A stretch of 64,000 nt of DNA from DASXQK01 sp963724385 (GTDB lineage: Bacteria > Pseudomonadota > Alphaproteobacteria > Dongiales > Dongiaceae). Location: assembly GCA_963724385.1 (NCBI GenBank), contig CAVRUJ010000002.1:744001-808000 (forward strand). Reading direction: 5' to 3'. A model generated the notes under the pieces. The model worked only from the letters and a program-made list of their open reading frames with translations, was not told where the DNA came from and did no database searches. Every line of letters starts with the position of its first letter. Position 1 is the stretch's first letter. The translations under genes were made by a program, and so were the position numbers. Positions 1 through 9,170 of the stretch are shown one piece after another.

Positions 1-1
1 A

Positions 2-103
2 TCCCGGCGCGAGGAGATCGCCCGCATGCTCTCCGGCGCCACGGTCAGCGACGAGGCGCGCGCAGCGGCCGAAAAGCTCATGACCGCGAAGGCCATGCCA
101 TGA
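2..103 (+). CDS. recN: DNA repair protein RecN, C-terminal end (partial)
   Basis: Only the last 33 codons are inside the window. They read as the conserved RecN tail, with an arginine-rich start, then EIARMLSGATVSDEARAAA and a short lysine-containing end. RecN is an SMC-like ATPase that acts at double-strand breaks. Its TGA overlaps the ATG of ligA (ATGA), so the two genes are probably translationally coupled, and recN-ligA is a common alphaproteobacterial order. The identification rests on this short tail and the neighbour. Confidence 0.8.
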   Translation, partial: SRREEIARMLSGATVSDEARAAAEKLMTAKAMP

Positions 104-2208
104 CCCGACGGCCCATGAAGGCAGCCCTGCCGAAGCCCGCCGAGAATCTCACCGAAGCCGAGGCGAAGAGCGAGCTCGCCCGGCTCGCCTCCGAAATCGC
201 CCACCACAATCAGCTCTACTACCAGCAGGACGCGCCGGAGATTTCCGACGCCGACTTCGATGCCCTGGTCAAGCGCAACCAGGCGATCGAGGCTCGCTTC
301 CCGAGCTTGCGCCGCGCCGACAGCCCGAGCGCCAAGGTCGGCGCGGCGGTGGCCTCGGGCTTTGCCAAGGTCCGCCACGCGCTGCCCATGCTGTCCCTGG
401 ACAACGCCTTCGAGGAGGCCGACGTGCGCGACTTCTTCGCCCGCGTCCGGCGGTTCCTCGGCCTGAAGGAGGACGAAGCGATCGAGGTCGCGGCCGAACC
501 CAAGATCGACGGGCTCTCGGCCAGCCTGCGCTACGAGGACGGCCGCTTCGTCCAGGGCGCCACCCGCGGCGATGGCGCGGAGGGCGAGGACATCACCGCC
601 AACCTGATGACGCTGACCGACGTTCCCCAACTGCTCAAGGGCCACCGCGGCGGAGGCGTATTCGAAGTGCGCGGCGAGGTCTACATGCGGCGCGACGAAT
701 TCGCCAAGCTGAACCAGCGCCGGGAGAAGGCCGGCGAGCCCCAGTTCGCCAACCCGCGCAACGCGGCAGCCGGCAGCACGCGCCAGCTCGATCCGACGAT
801 CACCGCCGAGCGGCCCTTGCATTTCTTCGCCTACGCCCCCGGTCAGATCGACGACCCGAAGGAACTGGGCGACGGCCAGTGGGATTTCCTTGGCCGGCTC
901 AAGGCCCATGGCTTTGCCGTCAATCCGCTGGCCAAGCGCTGCCACGGCGTCGAGGAGGCGCTCGCCTTCCATGCCGAGATCGCCGCCAAGCGCGCCGACC
1001 TCCCCTATGACATCGATGGCGTCGTCTACAAGGTGAACCGGCGCGACTGGCAGGAACGCCTGGGCATGGTGAGCCGGGCGCCGCGCTGGGCGCTCGCCCA
1101 CAAGTTCCCGGCCGAGCAAGCGGAGACCCGGCTCAACGACATCATTATCCAGGTCGGCCGCACCGGCGCCTTGACGCCCGTTGCGGTGCTGGAGCCGATC
1201 ACCGTGGGCGGCGTCGTGGTGTCGCGGGCAACGCTGCACAACGAGGACGAGATCGCCCGCAAGGACGTGCGGGTGGGCGACCGGGTGATCCTGCAGCGCG
1301 CCGGCGACGTCATTCCCCAGATCATCGCCGTGGTCGAAAAGGCGCGGACCCGGGGCGCCAAGCCCTTCCGGTTTCCCGACCACTGCCCGATCTGCGGCAG
1401 TCTCGCCATCCGCGAGCCGGGCATGGCCGTGCGCCGTTGCACCGGCGGCCTCATCTGCCCGGCCCAGGTGGCCGAGCGCCTCCGGCATTTCGTCAGCCGC
1501 AACGCCTTCGACATCGAAGGGCTGGGCGACAAGCATATCGCCGAGTTCCACAAGGACGGCCTGCTGAAGAACCCGGCCGACATCTTCCGCCTGAAGGACA
1601 AGCGCGAAGCGCTGGAAAATCGCGAGGGCTGGGGCAAGCAATCGGTCGCCAAGCTGCTCGCCGCCATCGAGGCGAGGCGCGAGATCTCGTTGGAGCGGTT
1701 CATCCATGGGCTTGGCATCCCGCAGGTGGGCGAGGCCACGGCGAAGCTGCTCGCCCGCAGCTACGGCTCCCTGAAACGCTGGCGGGAGGCCATGATCGCG
1801 GCGGGCGATCCGGAAAGCGCGGCGTTCCAGGAGCTGGACGCCATCGAGGGCATCGGGCCATCGGTCGCCGCAGACATCGTCGGATTCTTCGCCGAGCCCC
1901 ACAATCTCGCGATCCTCGACGACCTGGAGCGCGAAGTGACGGCGACGGACTACGTCCGCTCGCGCGCGGCCAAGGAATCCCCCGTTGCCGGCAAGACCGT
2001 GGTCTTCACCGGCACGCTTGCGAAGATGACCCGCCAGGAAGCCAAGGCCCGAGCCGAAACCCTGGGCGCCCATGTCGCCGAATCGGTGTCGAAGAAGACC
2101 GACTACGTCGTCGTCGGGGCCGATCCTGGCTCGAAAGCCAAGAAGGCGGCGGAGCTGGGAATCACGGTGCTCGACGAGGATGCCTGGCTGAAGCTGATCG
2201 GGGAGTAG
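100..2208 (+). CDS. ligA: NAD+-dependent DNA ligase LigA
   Basis: This 702-residue protein has the full bacterial LigA architecture. An N-terminal Ia region with the HHNQLYY motif (about 35-41) leads into the adenylation domain, where the AMP-accepting lysine is K135 in EPKIDG. The OB fold follows, then a four-cysteine zinc finger (about 427-450), helix-hairpin-helix repeats and a C-terminal BRCT domain (about 625-702, with VVFTGTL). It seals nicks during replication and repair using NAD+. The start overlaps the recN stop by four bases. Length and all key motifs are normal for the family. Confidence 0.98.
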   Translation: MTRRPMKAALPKPAENLTEAEAKSELARLASEIAHHNQLYYQQDAPEISDADFDALVKRNQAIEARFPSLRRADSPSAKVGAAVASGFAKVRHALPMLSLDNAFEEADVRDFFARVRRFLGLKEDEAIEVAAEPKIDGLSASLRYEDGRFVQGATRGDGAEGEDITANLMTLTDVPQLLKGHRGGGVFEVRGEVYMRRDEFAKLNQRREKAGEPQFANPRNAAAGSTRQLDPTITAERPLHFFAYAPGQIDDPKELGDGQWDFLGRLKAHGFAVNPLAKRCHGVEEALAFHAEIAAKRADLPYDIDGVVYKVNRRDWQERLGMVSRAPRWALAHKFPAEQAETRLNDIIIQVGRTGALTPVAVLEPITVGGVVVSRATLHNEDEIARKDVRVGDRVILQRAGDVIPQIIAVVEKARTRGAKPFRFPDHCPICGSLAIREPGMAVRRCTGGLICPAQVAERLRHFVSRNAFDIEGLGDKHIAEFHKDGLLKNPADIFRLKDKREALENREGWGKQSVAKLLAAIEARREISLERFIHGLGIPQVGEATAKLLARSYGSLKRWREAMIAAGDPESAAFQELDAIEGIGPSVAADIVGFFAEPHNLAILDDLEREVTATDYVRSRAAKESPVAGKTVVFTGTLAKMTRQEAKARAETLGAHVAESVSKKTDYVVVGADPGSKAKKAAELGITVLDEDAWLKLIGE

Positions 2209-2259
2209 GTCCCACTGCGCGTCGGAATGTGGCGGCGGAAGCTGCAGCACTCCATACTT

Positions 2260-2340
2260 CGTCATTCCCGCGAAAGCGGGAATCCAGCTTCGGAGAATTC
2301 GCGCAACACCATGGATGCCCGCTTTCGCGGGCATGACGAA
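2260..2340. repeat. Palindromic REP/BIME-like element between ligA and pepP
   Basis: Two arms of about 26 bp face each other. The left arm contains ATTCCCGCGAAAGCGGGAAT, the right arm contains GATGCCCGCTTTCGCGGGCA, and about 25 bp separate them. Each arm is itself a hairpin (CCCGC-GAAA-GCGGG). It lies in the convergent gap between ligA (+) and the aminopeptidase gene (-), a typical position for REP-like elements, where it could act as a bidirectional terminator or mRNA stabiliser. Related palindromes are common in proteobacterial genomes. Confidence 0.8.
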
Positions 2341-2354
2341 ATAGGAGGTTCGCT

Positions 2355-4379
2355 TTACACCGCCCTCGTCGCTTCGGCGAGCCAGGTCGCAGTCCCCGCG
2401 TCGACCTGCGGCGACAGGGTTTCGCGCACCCGGGCGTGGTAGGCGTTGAGCCAGGCAATCTCGGCGGCCGTGAGCAGGCCCTTGTCCACGAGGTTGACGT
2501 CGATGGGGGCGATGGTCAGCGTTTCGAAGGCCAGCATGGGCCGTTCGTCGCCATCCCTCGCATCCTCGATTACCGTCACCAGGTTCTCGATGCGGATTCC
2601 GTAGGCGCTGGTCTTGTAGTAGCCGGGCTCGTTGGAAACGATCATGCCGGGCTCGAGGGGATACCTGTTGGGCAGCTTCGAGATGCGCTGGGGCCCCTCG
2701 TGAACCGAAAGGAAGCTGCCCACGCCATGGCCGGTGCCGTGGTCGTAGTCCAGGCCCGCCTGCCAGAGGGCATAGCGTGCGAGGCTGTCAAGCGCGCTGC
2801 CCGTGGTCCCGCGCGGGAATCGCGCAAGCGCGAGAGCGATGTGGCCCTTGAGGACGCGGGTGAAGCGGTCCTTCATTTCGGCCGAAGGCGTGCCCACCGC
2901 AAGCGTGCGGGTGATGTCGGTGGTGCCGTCGAAATACTGGGCGCCGGAATCGACCAGGTAGAGCTCGCCCTGCCGCAAGGGCCGATTGGTCTTCTCGCTC
3001 GATCGGTAGTGCACGATGGCGCCGTTGGGCCCGGCGCCGGAGATGGTGTCGAAGCTGAGGTCGCGGAAATATTCGCCCTGGCGCCGGAACTCGGCGAGCC
3101 GGGCGGCGGCCTGCAGCTCGTCGACGGTTCCAGAAGAATACGCCTGCGCGACCCAGGCGAGGAACTTGGTCACCGCCGCGCCGTCGCGCCGGTGAGCGGC
3201 GCGGGTGCCGGCGAGCTCGACCTCGTTCTTGCGCGCCTTGGGCAGCAGGCAGGGATCGTCGCGCTCGACCGGCTTGGCGCCCGCCTTGGCGAGCTTGTCG
3301 AACGCCCAGGCCGGCGCCGATTGCGGATCGACCAGCACGCGAGCCGCCTTGGCCCCGAGCCGGTCGAGGGCGGGTCCGAAGGCTTCCGGCGCCTCGACCG
3401 AGACCTGGTTGCCGAGATGAGCCTCCAGGCCGGTCGTGAACTTGCGCCGGTCCATGAACAGTTCCACCGCCCCGTCGCGATGAAGCAGGGCGAAGCCGAG
3501 CGCGAAAGGCGTGCGCGGTACGTCGGCGCCGCGGATGTTGAGCAGCCAGCAGATCGAATCGGAACTCGTCAGCACTGCCGCATCGATGCCGTCGCTGGCG
3601 AGCGCCTTGGCGATCGACTCGCGCTTCTCCTCGGAACCGCGCCCGGTGAATTTGCGATCAAGCGCGATCACCGGGGCGAGCGGCGGCGGCGGCTGGTCGG
3701 TCCAGACCGCATCGAGGGGATTGCCCTCGACGGGAACCAGTTCGCCACCGGCCTTGGCCGCCGCCTGCGCGATGCGCTTCAACCCCTCGGGCGTGTGCAG
3801 CCAGGGGTCGTAACCGAGCCGCCCGCCCTTGGGCAGATGCCGGGCGATCCAGGCGTCGGGAGGCTGGTCGGTGACATGCTGGGGTTCGAATAGGGTGGTA
3901 TCGACCTGTTCGCGCGCCTGCAGGGTATAGCGGCCGTCGACGAAGATGGCAGCTCGCTCCGCCAGCACCACCGCAAGCCCGGCCGAACCGGTGAAGCCGG
4001 TGAGCCAGGCCAGGCGCTCGGCCCGGGGCGGCACATATTCGCCCTGATGCTCGTCGGCCCGGGGCACCAGGAAGCCTGCCAGGCCCCGTCGGGCGAGTTC
4101 CTTTCGCAGTGCAACAAGCCGGCCGGGGCCGGGTTGCAGGCCAGGGGCCTTTTGGCTTCTTGAGACCTCCTGCCTCAAAGCCTGAAGCTGGCGCCGGCAA
4201 GCCGCGTCCGCTCCCGGCGCGACCAGCCCGATCCAGTCGTCTGGATGCTCCCCTTCGGGGGCCGCGACGACCCCTGCCAACAGACGCCGAATCTGGCTCA
4301 AATCAGCCGGATGACCGGATTTCTTCAGAAGCCCAGCTAGGGACTCATCCCCCTTATATGTCTCCGTGGCGATGGTCAT
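2355..4379 (-). CDS. Xaa-Pro aminopeptidase (M24B family)
   Basis: This is a 674-residue aminopeptidase P family enzyme, which removes an N-terminal residue preceding proline. Two creatinase-like N-terminal domains precede a pita-bread catalytic domain. The metal ligands are visible: the Asp pair in LVDSGAQYFDGTTDITRT, His in GTGHGVGSFLSVHEGP, Glu in NEPGYY and Glu in IRIENLVTV. I chose ATG 4379 because it follows GGAGAAGG and fits the family, although the frame stays open upstream. The protein carries about 75 extra N-terminal residues before the first recognisable domain. It converges on ligA. Confidence 0.92.
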   Translation of the reverse strand: MTIATETYKGDESLAGLLKKSGHPADLSQIRRLLAGVVAAPEGEHPDDWIGLVAPGADAACRRQLQALRQEVSRSQKAPGLQPGPGRLVALRKELARRGLAGFLVPRADEHQGEYVPPRAERLAWLTGFTGSAGLAVVLAERAAIFVDGRYTLQAREQVDTTLFEPQHVTDQPPDAWIARHLPKGGRLGYDPWLHTPEGLKRIAQAAAKAGGELVPVEGNPLDAVWTDQPPPPLAPVIALDRKFTGRGSEEKRESIAKALASDGIDAAVLTSSDSICWLLNIRGADVPRTPFALGFALLHRDGAVELFMDRRKFTTGLEAHLGNQVSVEAPEAFGPALDRLGAKAARVLVDPQSAPAWAFDKLAKAGAKPVERDDPCLLPKARKNEVELAGTRAAHRRDGAAVTKFLAWVAQAYSSGTVDELQAAARLAEFRRQGEYFRDLSFDTISGAGPNGAIVHYRSSEKTNRPLRQGELYLVDSGAQYFDGTTDITRTLAVGTPSAEMKDRFTRVLKGHIALALARFPRGTTGSALDSLARYALWQAGLDYDHGTGHGVGSFLSVHEGPQRISKLPNRYPLEPGMIVSNEPGYYKTSAYGIRIENLVTVIEDARDGDERPMLAFETLTIAPIDVNLVDKGLLTAAEIAWLNAYHARVRETLSPQVDAGTATWLAEATRAV

Positions 4380-4578
4380 GGGCGGGGGTTCCTTCTCCGT
4401 TCCGGGACTATGGCATAAGTCATGCACAAATCTGGCAACATTGCGGCTAGTCATGCTCCTATTGCATTGCTGCGCTGCGATACGAAGCCTGCCTCGGCGA
4501 GCGCTCGGGCCCTATATTGCAACGCGTAACAGGCGTCGGCAACGGGCCGGCGGCCGCAGACAGAAAAGAGCGACTTCC

Positions 4579-5202
4579 ATGAACACCTACGCATACACCA
4601 TGAAGGCCGAGGCGACCGCTGCGATGACGCCGGTCTCAACGGCCCCTCAGGCCAACGAGTCCCTGCTCCAGATCCTGCTCCGTCCCTTTGCCAGGGCCCA
4701 GGTCCTGGCCGAGTTGCGGCAGCTCGACAGCCGGATGCTGAGCGACATCGGCATCAGCCGGTCCGACATTGCCCATGTGGCCGCTTGCGCGGTCGACGGC
4801 AAGGACGAGTGGATGATCGTCTCGCTGGCGAAGTATGCGATGCGCAAGCTCTCTGCCTGGCGCCGGCGTCATGAGGCCTATCGCACGCTGATGGCGCTCG
4901 ACGACCGGACGCTCGCCGACATCGGCCTGGAGCGCGACGAGATCCCGGCCCTGGTGAAGGTCATGCATGGCCCGTACCAGAGCCCGTCGGTCGACGGCGC
5001 TTTCGAGACCGAGATCGTGCAGCCGCTGCGCCAGTGGCGTCTGTGGCAGGTTGCCCACAAGCAGCTGAGCCGGCTGGACAACCGCACCCTCAGCGACATC
5101 GGCCTGGTGCGCGGGGACATCGACTGGGTCGCCGACGAGCTGGCGACCCGCGCGATCGCCAAGCCGGCGAACGCCAACGCAGCCGCGCCCAAGGCCGCTT
5201 AA
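4579..5202 (+). CDS. Protein with three DUF1127-like motifs
   Basis: This 207-residue protein contains the DUF1127 signature (L..LD.R.L.DIG..R.(D/E)I) three times: residues about 47-64, 104-122 and 163-181. Family members are usually 45-70 residues with one copy. Single-copy relatives include arginine-rich regulators of phosphate and carbon metabolism that act with RNA. No signal peptide or membrane segment is seen. ATG 4579 was chosen because an AGAAAAGAG sequence precedes it and homology starts after it; the longer in-frame start at 4366 overlaps the divergent pepP start. The function of a three-motif form is unknown to me. Confidence 0.85.
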   Translation: MNTYAYTMKAEATAAMTPVSTAPQANESLLQILLRPFARAQVLAELRQLDSRMLSDIGISRSDIAHVAACAVDGKDEWMIVSLAKYAMRKLSAWRRRHEAYRTLMALDDRTLADIGLERDEIPALVKVMHGPYQSPSVDGAFETEIVQPLRQWRLWQVAHKQLSRLDNRTLSDIGLVRGDIDWVADELATRAIAKPANANAAAPKAA

Positions 5203-5268
5203 GACGACGGCATCGACCGCTCGACGGTCGGTTCGGCTGGCTCGGTCCTAGACCAGAGCCGGCCTGGA

Positions 5269-5346
5269 AAGCGGCGCCCTCCTCCCCCGGGGGCGCCGCT
5301 TCGCTTTGGTGCTTCGCCCGCCGCGGCGGCGAGGCTTTTTTCGCAG
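5269..5346 (+). terminator. Two-hairpin terminator-like repeat, copy A
   Basis: The first stem is AAGCGGCGCCC (5269-5279) with GGGCGCCGCTT (5291-5301). The second is a GC-rich stem (about 5311-5335) followed by six T, which looks like a rho-independent terminator. It lies 67 bp after the triple-DUF1127 gene and before the convergent end of the next gene. About 55 bp (5283-5341) recur at 11393-11450 in the same orientation, so this is a repeat family and not a one-off terminator. Confidence 0.75.
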
Positions 5347-5378
5347 CTCGGCGCTGCTGCTCAGATTTGCGTGAGCAT

Positions 5379-6020
5379 TTACCCGAACCGTTCAAACCGA
5401 TAGGCCAGTTCGGGGCCGGCTTTCCCCTCATAGGCCAACTGCGCGATGAGCAGCGCGAAGGGCTCGGTATAGCGGGCAATTCGCAGGGCCCCGGCGTCCA
5501 CGGGATCAAAGCCAGCGTCGCGGATCAGCCTGGCGGCGATTTCCTTGCTGTGCGTGTCGTCTCCGCAATAGACGAGGCTCGGTCGGCCAGCTTTGCGCTG
5601 GGCCGCGAAGACGCCGTATAGCACTTCGCTCGGCACGGTGTTGAAGGCCAAGACGACGCGCGCCTTGCGGACCTTCTTGGCAAGGTCCTCCGCCCCGGAG
5701 GAATTGTGGGCAACGACGAGCGCGGTGTTGCTGGCATTCATCGGCAACGAGCAGCTCACGATGACCTTTCCCGACAAGTCGCCTGCCTGATCCAACACAT
5801 CTTCGACGCGCGACCAGTGCACGGCCAGAAGGAGGGCATCCGCGTTCCTTGCGGCCTCGGCCGGCGTACCGGCGCTGGCGTTGCCGCCGGCGTCCCGCGC
5901 GAGCTTCTTCAGTTTTGCCGTGCTGCGGGCGTAGCTGAAGACCACCTCGTGCCCGGCCCGGGCGAAGATGGTCCCGAGCTTGCCCCCCATCAATCCCGAA
6001 CCCAGGATTCCCAGGCGCAT
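5379..6020 (-). CDS. NADPH-dependent F420 reductase-like oxidoreductase (NAD(P)-binding)
   Basis: This 213-residue protein has an N-terminal dinucleotide-binding Rossmann motif, GILGSGLMGGKLG (residues 4-16). It resembles the F420-dependent NADP reductase / YqeC-like group (COG2085), including the ADALLLAVHW and AFNTVPSEVL segments. Many bacteria without F420 carry such proteins, so the true substrate is uncertain. It lies downstream of the aldo/keto reductase genes on the same strand with a 23-bp gap and could be co-transcribed with them. Confidence 0.75.
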   Translation of the reverse strand: MRLGILGSGLMGGKLGTIFARAGHEVVFSYARSTAKLKKLARDAGGNASAGTPAEAARNADALLLAVHWSRVEDVLDQAGDLSGKVIVSCSLPMNASNTALVVAHNSSGAEDLAKKVRKARVVLAFNTVPSEVLYGVFAAQRKAGRPSLVYCGDDTHSKEIAARLIRDAGFDPVDAGALRIARYTEPFALLIAQLAYEGKAGPELAYRFERFG

Positions 6021-6043
6021 GCCGGCTCCCTCCGCTCCGCCGC

Positions 6044-7039
6044 TCAGAGACCGGTCATTCTAAGCATGGCTTCCGGAAGACGGGCGCCTCGAAGCTCGAT
6101 CTTCGAGGCGGCAGCATCGATCTGCCGCAGGTCGTCTGGCGTGAGCACGACGTCGAGCGCGCCCAGGTTCTCCTCCAGGCGTTCGAGCTTGGTCGTTCCG
6201 GGAATGGGAACGATCCAGGGTTTCTGGGCCAGCAGCCAGGCGAGCGCGATCTGGGCCGGCGTGGCGCTCTTGCGTTCGGCAACGCTGCGAAGCAGGTCCA
6301 CGAGAGCCAGGTTCGCCTTGAGCGCATCGGGTGCGAAGCGGGGAACCTTGGCACGGAAGTCCGTGCTGCCGAACCGGCTGGTCTCATCGAGCTTGCCGGT
6401 CAGGAAGCCCGCGCCGAGGGGGCTGAAGGGAACGAAGCCGATCCCGAGCTCCTCCAGCGTCGGCAGGATTTCCGCCTCAGGGCCACGCCACCAGAGGGAA
6501 TATTCGCTCTGGACCGCCGTGACCGGCTGGACGGCATGCGCGCGGCGGATCGTGTCGGCGCCGGGCTCCGAGAGACCGAAATGCCTGACCTTGCCTTCCT
6601 GGATGAGCTCCTTGACCGCTCCCGCCACGTCCTCGATCGGCACGTTCGGATCGACGCGGTGCTGATAGAACAGATCGATCGAACCGGTCCGCAGCCGCCT
6701 CAGCGAAGCGTCCGCTACCGCCTTGACGTGCTCCGGTCGGCTGTTGACGCCGCTGCGGCGTTCTCCGGTCCCGGGATCGATGTCGAAGCCGAACTTGGTG
6801 GCGATCACCACTTTGTCCCTGACGGGTGCCAAGGCCTCGCCGACGATCTCCTCGTTCGTGAACGGGCCATAGGCTTCGGCGGTGTCGAAAAGAGTGACCC
6901 CGCGGTCGACGGCCGCCCGAATCAGCGAGATGCCGGCCCGCCTGTCGACCGTCTGGCCATAGGTGCGGCTCAGCCCCATGCAGCCAAGCCCGAGGGCCGA
7001 AACCGTCAGGCCGCTCTTGCCCAATGTTCGCTTCCGCAT
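6044..7039 (-). CDS. Aldo/keto reductase (first of a tandem pair)
   Basis: This 331-residue NADPH-dependent aldo/keto reductase belongs to the group of voltage-channel-beta-like and general-stress AKRs. The catalytic tetrad is complete: D52 (FDTAE), Y57, K82 (TKFGF) and H127 (YQHRVD). I chose ATG 7039 because AGGAGG sits 9 bases upstream; the longer open frame to 7096 has no such site. It is closely similar along its length to the next gene upstream, so the pair arose by tandem duplication. The physiological aldehyde or ketone is unknown. Confidence 0.92.
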   Translation of the reverse strand: MRKRTLGKSGLTVSALGLGCMGLSRTYGQTVDRRAGISLIRAAVDRGVTLFDTAEAYGPFTNEEIVGEALAPVRDKVVIATKFGFDIDPGTGERRSGVNSRPEHVKAVADASLRRLRTGSIDLFYQHRVDPNVPIEDVAGAVKELIQEGKVRHFGLSEPGADTIRRAHAVQPVTAVQSEYSLWWRGPEAEILPTLEELGIGFVPFSPLGAGFLTGKLDETSRFGSTDFRAKVPRFAPDALKANLALVDLLRSVAERKSATPAQIALAWLLAQKPWIVPIPGTTKLERLEENLGALDVVLTPDDLRQIDAAASKIELRGARLPEAMLRMTGL

Positions 7040-7117
7040 GTTCGTCACGCCTCCTGCGATGCCCCATCGATCACGAAGCAATAGCGCCCTTCGCAAAGCC
7101 GCACGGATCCGCCTCGC

Positions 7118-8110
7118 TCAGCGGTCGACCATCCGGTCGGCCTGCTCCGAATAGCGGTGCCCCTGGACGGGGATTTTCGCGACCGCGTTCTCGATGTCGC
7201 GAAGATCCTCGGCCGATAGCTGGACCCGCGCCGCGGCGATGTTCTCCTCCAGCCGGTTTACCTTCGTCGTGCCGGGGATCGGAACGATCCACGGCTTCTG
7301 CCCCAGAACCCAGGCAAGGGCGATTTGGGCGCGCGTGACGTGCTTGCGCGCAGCAATCTCACCGATGCGATCGACAAGGACTTGGTTGGCCTTGCGCGCG
7401 TCCGGCGCGAAGCGAGGCACGGTGTTGCGGAAGTCGGTGCTGTCGAAGGCCGTCTTCTCGTCGATCGTACCGGTGAGGAAGCCCTTTCCCAACGGGCTGA
7501 AAGGGACGAAGCCGATGCCAAGCTCCTCGAGCATCGGCAGGACTTTGGTCTCGGGCTCCCGCCACCACAGCGAATACTCGCTCTGCAGGGCCGTGACGGG
7601 CTGGACGGCATGGGCGCGACGGATCGTACCCGCGCTCGCCTCGGAAAGCCCGAAGTGCTTCACCTTGCCTTGCCGGATGAGGTCCCTGACCGCCCCGGCG
7701 ACGTCCTCGATCGGCACATTCGGATCGACGCGATGCTGATACAGCAGGTCGATGACGTCGGTCTTGAGCCGCTTGAGCGAGGCTTCCACGACCTGCTTGA
7801 TGTGCTCGGGCCGGCTGTCGAGACCGCCTTGCTTGCCCGTCTTCGGATCGATGCCGAAGCCGAACTTGGTCGCGATCACGACTTGCCGCCGGAACGGCGC
7901 CAGGGCTTCGCCTACGAGCTCTTCATTGGTGAACGGTCCGTAGACTTCCGCGGTATCGAAGAAGGTGACGCCGCGCTCGGCCGCCGCCCGGATCAGCGCA
8001 ATTCCGTCCCGCTTCGCGACCGCCGGGCCGTAGCCGAAGCTGAGGCCCATGCAACCCAGCCCCAGGGCCGAGACCTCCAGGCCGCTGCTTCCGAGCTTTC
8101 GCGTCTGCAT
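7118..8110 (-). CDS. Aldo/keto reductase (second of a tandem pair)
   Basis: This 330-residue paralogue of the neighbouring enzyme has the same tetrad (D52, Y57, K82, H126) and nearly the same SPLGKGFLTG and PGTTKVNRLEEN cofactor-binding segments. ATG 8110 follows AAGGAG at good spacing; the longer frame to 8209 does not match the family N-terminus. It is the promoter-proximal gene of the minus-strand operon and is transcribed divergently from a LysR gene (8277), which is the likely regulator of the pair. Confidence 0.92.
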   Translation of the reverse strand: MQTRKLGSSGLEVSALGLGCMGLSFGYGPAVAKRDGIALIRAAAERGVTFFDTAEVYGPFTNEELVGEALAPFRRQVVIATKFGFGIDPKTGKQGGLDSRPEHIKQVVEASLKRLKTDVIDLLYQHRVDPNVPIEDVAGAVRDLIRQGKVKHFGLSEASAGTIRRAHAVQPVTALQSEYSLWWREPETKVLPMLEELGIGFVPFSPLGKGFLTGTIDEKTAFDSTDFRNTVPRFAPDARKANQVLVDRIGEIAARKHVTRAQIALAWVLGQKPWIVPIPGTTKVNRLEENIAAARVQLSAEDLRDIENAVAKIPVQGHRYSEQADRMVDR

Positions 8111-8276
8111 CGATTCATCTCCTTGCTTGGGGGCCGGCGGACCGATGACCTGGTTGTCGCCTCCCTCCCGCATTGATTGGCGACGCCCTCGGCGGCACTC
8201 GTCGGGCAATGTAAGACCGGCACCGGTAGCGGATTAGCTGGTATAATTCGCAAGCTCTTATGAGATGGATTCATGA

Positions 8277-9170
8277 ATGTCGCGCCCAAACGCTAACGAC
8301 CTTCTTGCCTTTCTCGCTGTGGCGAAGGAGCGGAGCTTCACGAGGGCAGCGGCGAAGCTCGGGGTTTCCCAGTCGGCTCTGAGCCACACGATCCGCGGGC
8401 TCGAGGAGCGGCTGGGCCTCAGGCTGCTGACCCGGACCACGCGCAGCGTCGCACCCACCGAGGCGGGCGAGCGGTTGCTGCGGACCGTCGGGCCCCGGTT
8501 CGAAGAGATCGACGCCGAACTGGCCGCGCTGAGCGCGCTTCGCGAGAAGCCCGCGGGCACGATCCGGATCACGACGGGGGAGCATGCGGCCGAGGCGATC
8601 CTCTGGCCTGTCCTGGCGAAGCTGCTGCCCGACTACCCCGACATCAAGGTGGAAGTCATCGTCGACTATGGCCTGACCGACATCGTCGCGGAGCGCTACG
8701 ACGCCGGTATCCGCCTCGGCGAGCAGGTGGCGAAAGACATGATCGCCGTGCGCATCGGGCCCGACATGCGCATGGCGGTCGTCGGTGCGCCTGCCTACTT
8801 CGAAAGACGGCCCGGACCGAAGACGCCGCAGGACCTGACGGCCCACGAATGCATCAACATCCGCTTTCCCACCCATGGCGGCCTTTATGCCTGGGAGTTC
8901 GAAAAACGCGGACGCGAAATGAAGGTGCGCGTCGATGGCCAGCTGGTCTTCAACAACACCGCCCTCAGGATGAAAGCTGTATTGGCGGGGCTCGGTCTGG
9001 CATGCCTGCCCGAGGACCAAGTGCGCAGACAGCTCGCCGACGGGCAGCTCATCCGGGTGCTGGCGGACTGGTGTCCGCCTTTTTCGGGTTATCACCTCTA
9101 CTATCCCAGCCGCCGACAGCCGACTCCGGCCTTCGCACTGCTGGTCGAGGCATTGCGCTACCGGGCCTGA
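8277..9170 (+). CDS. LysR family transcriptional regulator
   Basis: This 297-residue LysR protein has an N-terminal winged helix (FTRAAAKLGVSQSALSHTI, about 19-37) and a substrate-binding domain from about residue 90, of the CrgA/DmlR-like type. It is divergent from the two aldo/keto reductases across a 166-bp gap, the usual arrangement for a LysR regulator and its target. The inducer is not evident. The start is an ATG just after another out-of-frame ATG (8273); there is no strong Shine-Dalgarno sequence. Confidence 0.92.
   Translation: MSRPNANDLLAFLAVAKERSFTRAAAKLGVSQSALSHTIRGLEERLGLRLLTRTTRSVAPTEAGERLLRTVGPRFEEIDAELAALSALREKPAGTIRITTGEHAAEAILWPVLAKLLPDYPDIKVEVIVDYGLTDIVAERYDAGIRLGEQVAKDMIAVRIGPDMRMAVVGAPAYFERRPGPKTPQDLTAHECINIRFPTHGGLYAWEFEKRGREMKVRVDGQLVFNNTALRMKAVLAGLGLACLPEDQVRRQLADGQLIRVLADWCPPFSGYHLYYPSRRQPTPAFALLVEALRYRA

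Noticed and set aside
2436..3893. 485-codon plus-strand open frame opposite the aminopeptidase gene
   Set aside because: It lies entirely within the clear M24 aminopeptidase gene on the other strand and its translation resembles no protein family; it is an effect of high GC content.
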